Source: Nitrospirae bacterium RBG_13_39_12 (lineage in GTDB: Bacteria > Nitrospirota > Thermodesulfovibrionia > Thermodesulfovibrionales > SM23-35). Taken from it: a stretch of 5,878 nucleotides of DNA. The position numbers were made by a program, and so were the translations under genes. The stretch covers positions 6,459 through 12,336 of the forward strand of contig MHEF01000002.1 of assembly GCA_001805125.1 (NCBI GenBank), given 5' to 3'. Every line of letters starts with the position of its first letter. Within the stretch, counting starts at the first letter, position 1. Below the pieces are notes generated by a model. It was not told the DNA's origin. It did no database searches and worked only from the letters and a program-made list of their open reading frames with translations. Shown here piece after piece: positions 4,622 to 5,878 of the stretch.

Positions 4622-5701
4622 TTACACATTAAACCTGAAATTAATGATGTCCCCGTCCCTCACTTCGTATGTCTTTCCTTCAAGCCTGAGGAGACCTTTT
4701 ACTCTCGCGGTATGCATACTGCCGGATGAGATAAAGTCTTCATAGGAAATGACCTCTGCCCTGATAAAACCTCTCTCGATGTCGGAATGAATTTTTCCAG
4801 CAGCAGTCAATGCATTTGTATCACTCCTTACAGTCCAGGCGCGCACCTCATCTTCTCCTACAGTAAGAAATGATATAAGTCCGAGTATCTGATAGCATGT
4901 GCGTATGAGTCTGTTTGAAACAGGATCTTCAATGCCGAGTTCACAAAAAAAAGATTCTTTTTCATCTTCAGGAAGCTGGGAGATCTCCATTTCAATTTTA
5001 CCGCAGAGTGTTAAAACATTCGCTGACGGATAACGATTCAGCAGTGATGACTCAAGTGTATTTGCATACTCTGAATCGTCATCCCTTTCTCCGGTATTAA
5101 GAACAATAACTTTCGGAATGGTTGACAGAAACTGAAGCGGCCTCATCGCCTTAATCTCCTCTTTGGTAAATTCCACGTTTCTCAGAGGCGTTTCTTTCAT
5201 GAGGAAATCCCTGCATTTCTGAAGCAGTTTCTGCTCTGTTTCATCAGGTTTCTTTCCCCGTTTTTTCCCTTCCTTCATACGTTCAAGTCGCTTTTCAACT
5301 AATTCAAGATCACCAAAGACCAGTTCGAGTTCAACCGTGTCAATATCTCTCACAGGGTTTATGCTTGCCATAGGATGTACAACAGATTCATCGTAGAAGG
5401 CTCTTACAACATGGACAATCGCATCAACGTCCTTTATCAAATCAAAAACCTTCCTGTTCTGTTTCAAATCGCCTTTGGTCAGGCCGATATAATCAACATA
5501 TTCAATAGTGGCATATGTTATCTTTTTGGGCCTGTAAATCTCAGACAACCTGTCAATTTCAGGATCAGGCACCTTTACCACCCCGATATTAGGTTCGCCG
5601 GAAATTGTCGGATAGATGGTTGGTTCAATATTCAGCCCTGTCAGCGCATTGAAGAGCGTAGTTTTTCCTGAATTGGATAAGCCGATAAGTGCAATTTTCA
5701 T
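4622..5701 (-). CDS. YchF/OLA1-type P-loop ATPase, divergent form
   Basis: This 359-residue protein is close to the usual YchF length of about 363. The N-terminal P-loop is GLSNSGKTT (7-15), where ordinary YchF reads GLPNVGKST. Next come EPNIGVVKVPD (36-46), a DYIG switch-II box (70-73) followed by Leu74 rather than the Gln of classical GTPases, and NTGE (202-205) in place of NKxD, which in this family goes with ATP preference. A charged coiled-coil insertion spans about 125-195, and the C-terminal TGS-type domain about 275-359 (EVRAWTV, AAGKIHSDIERGFIRAEVI, RLEGKTYEVRDGDIINFRF). The family binds ribosomes and influences translation and stress responses. The IYPTISGEPN block differs from the normal YPFCTIDPN, so this may be a second, specialised branch; I withhold the symbol. 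ATG at 5701 is chosen because AAGGAGG lies 4 nt upstream; an in-frame TTG at 5734 has no ribosome site. Confidence 0.92.
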   Translation of the reverse strand: MKIALIGLSNSGKTTLFNALTGLNIEPTIYPTISGEPNIGVVKVPDPEIDRLSEIYRPKKITYATIEYVDYIGLTKGDLKQNRKVFDLIKDVDAIVHVVRAFYDESVVHPMASINPVRDIDTVELELVFGDLELVEKRLERMKEGKKRGKKPDETEQKLLQKCRDFLMKETPLRNVEFTKEEIKAMRPLQFLSTIPKVIVLNTGERDDDSEYANTLESSLLNRYPSANVLTLCGKIEMEISQLPEDEKESFFCELGIEDPVSNRLIRTCYQILGLISFLTVGEDEVRAWTVRSDTNALTAAGKIHSDIERGFIRAEVISYEDFISSGSMHTARVKGLLRLEGKTYEVRDGDIINFRFNV

Positions 5702-5705
5702 TGCT

Positions 5706-5712
5706 CCTCCTT
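5706..5712 (-). promoter_or_regulatory. Shine-Dalgarno site deciding the YchF-like start
   Basis: The reverse strand reads TTTGAAGGAGGAGCAATG: AAGGAGG is 4 nt before the ATG at 5699-5701. This excludes the longer TTG start at 5734, whose extra eleven residues match nothing in the family and which lies at or before the candidate -10 box. Confidence 0.8.
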
Positions 5713-5722
5713 CAAAACCTTT

Positions 5723-5749
5723 ATTATAATACAAATGAGCCTGTTTCAG
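5723..5749 (-). promoter_or_regulatory. Possible promoter of the YchF-like gene
   Basis: A perfect TATAAT lies at 5723-5728 on the reverse strand, with CTGAAA (4 of 6) at 5744-5749 after a short 15-nt spacer. Transcription would start near 5716, just ahead of the Shine-Dalgarno. The -10 is convincing; the -35 is weak. Confidence 0.4.
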
Positions 5750-5779
5750 GTGAATAATTCTGAAAAATATGTAACCATT

Positions 5780-5878
5780 TAGTAAGGGGGATAATTGAAT
5801 TTAATAAAATCTCCCCTAACCCCTCTTTACCAAAGAGGGGAAATATTGCAAGTCCCCCTTTAGCAAAGGGGGATGGAG
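5780..5878. repeat. Cluster of GC-rich palindromic repeats (CCCCCTTT-AAAGGGGG type)
   Basis: There are two complete hairpins: CCCCTCTTT (5820-5828) with AAAGAGGGG (5832-5840) around ACC, and TCCCCCTTT (5853-5861) with AAAGGGGGA (5865-5873) around AGC. A half unit TAGTAAGGGGGAT at 5780-5792 resembles TAGCAAAGGGGGAT at 5861-5874. The units are near copies of one palindrome, and the array may continue past the right edge. Such elements are scattered through intergenic spaces of many environmental bacterial genomes (REP-like or MITE-like). They may also act as a bidirectional terminator. No transposase is visible. Confidence 0.75.

Noticed and set aside
4915..5671. Plus-strand open frames within the YchF-like gene (4915-5100 and 5375-5671)
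   Set aside because: Shadows of the conserved minus-strand gene, with no independent support.
5702..5734. Longer YchF-like protein from a TTG at 5734
   Set aside because: No Shine-Dalgarno there, the extra residues do not match the family, and the ATG at 5701 has a strong site.
5811..5878. CRISPR array at the right edge
   Set aside because: Units are palindromic and only about 20 nt, they differ between copies, and spacing is irregular; there is no repeat-spacer pattern.

Overview
The window (about 5.9 kb, AT-rich) is ordinary chromosomal DNA of a Gram-negative (diderm) bacterium. The evidence is a LolA lipoprotein chaperone, an outer-membrane OmpA-type lipoprotein and the start of tsaD. 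The cysteine-containing helical linker of the OmpA lipoprotein, a cspA linked to a small uncharacterised gene, and GC-rich palindromic repeats at the right edge resemble Nitrospirota (Thermodesulfovibrionia-like) or the old deltaproteobacteria. That placement is an impression from remembered family resemblance, not a demonstrated assignment.

Layout, left to right. (1) Minus strand: the first 43 codons of tsaD (1-129), 8 nt downstream of lolA (138-833), probably one transcript from a promoter near 862-891. (2) A 283-bp spacer with small inverted repeats. (3) Plus strand: a 91-residue DUF2007-like protein (1117-1392). (4) A 238-bp leader region, then an OmpA-family lipoprotein (1631-2263) with an excellent ribosome binding site and a long-stem terminator-like structure behind it. 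(5) Minus strand: cspA (2885-3085), then a 126-residue conserved-looking protein of unknown function (2451-2831). A perfect 12-bp hairpin separates the two cistrons, and a terminator-like 16-bp hairpin lies in the cspA leader. (6) A 355-bp divergent spacer with three copies of an AAGGTCA-type heptamer. (7) Plus strand: an integral-membrane acyltransferase-3 (OafA-like) protein (3441-4577). (8) Minus strand, convergent: a divergent YchF/Obg-like ATPase (4622-5701). (9) The right edge holds tandem palindromic repeats of the CCCCCTTT-AAAGGGGG type.

The genes do not form one pathway. LolA and the OmpA lipoprotein are both envelope biogenesis or anchoring functions. TsaD (tRNA t6A modification), YchF (ribosome-associated ATPase) and CspA (RNA chaperone) are translation or RNA functions. 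The acyltransferase probably modifies a surface glycan or other cell-envelope acceptor.

I see no mobile element, CRISPR array, tRNA or rRNA, and no clear case for a new defence or metabolic system. The most noteworthy items are the RNA structures around cspA and its small unknown partner gene, the divergent YchF, and the palindromic repeats.
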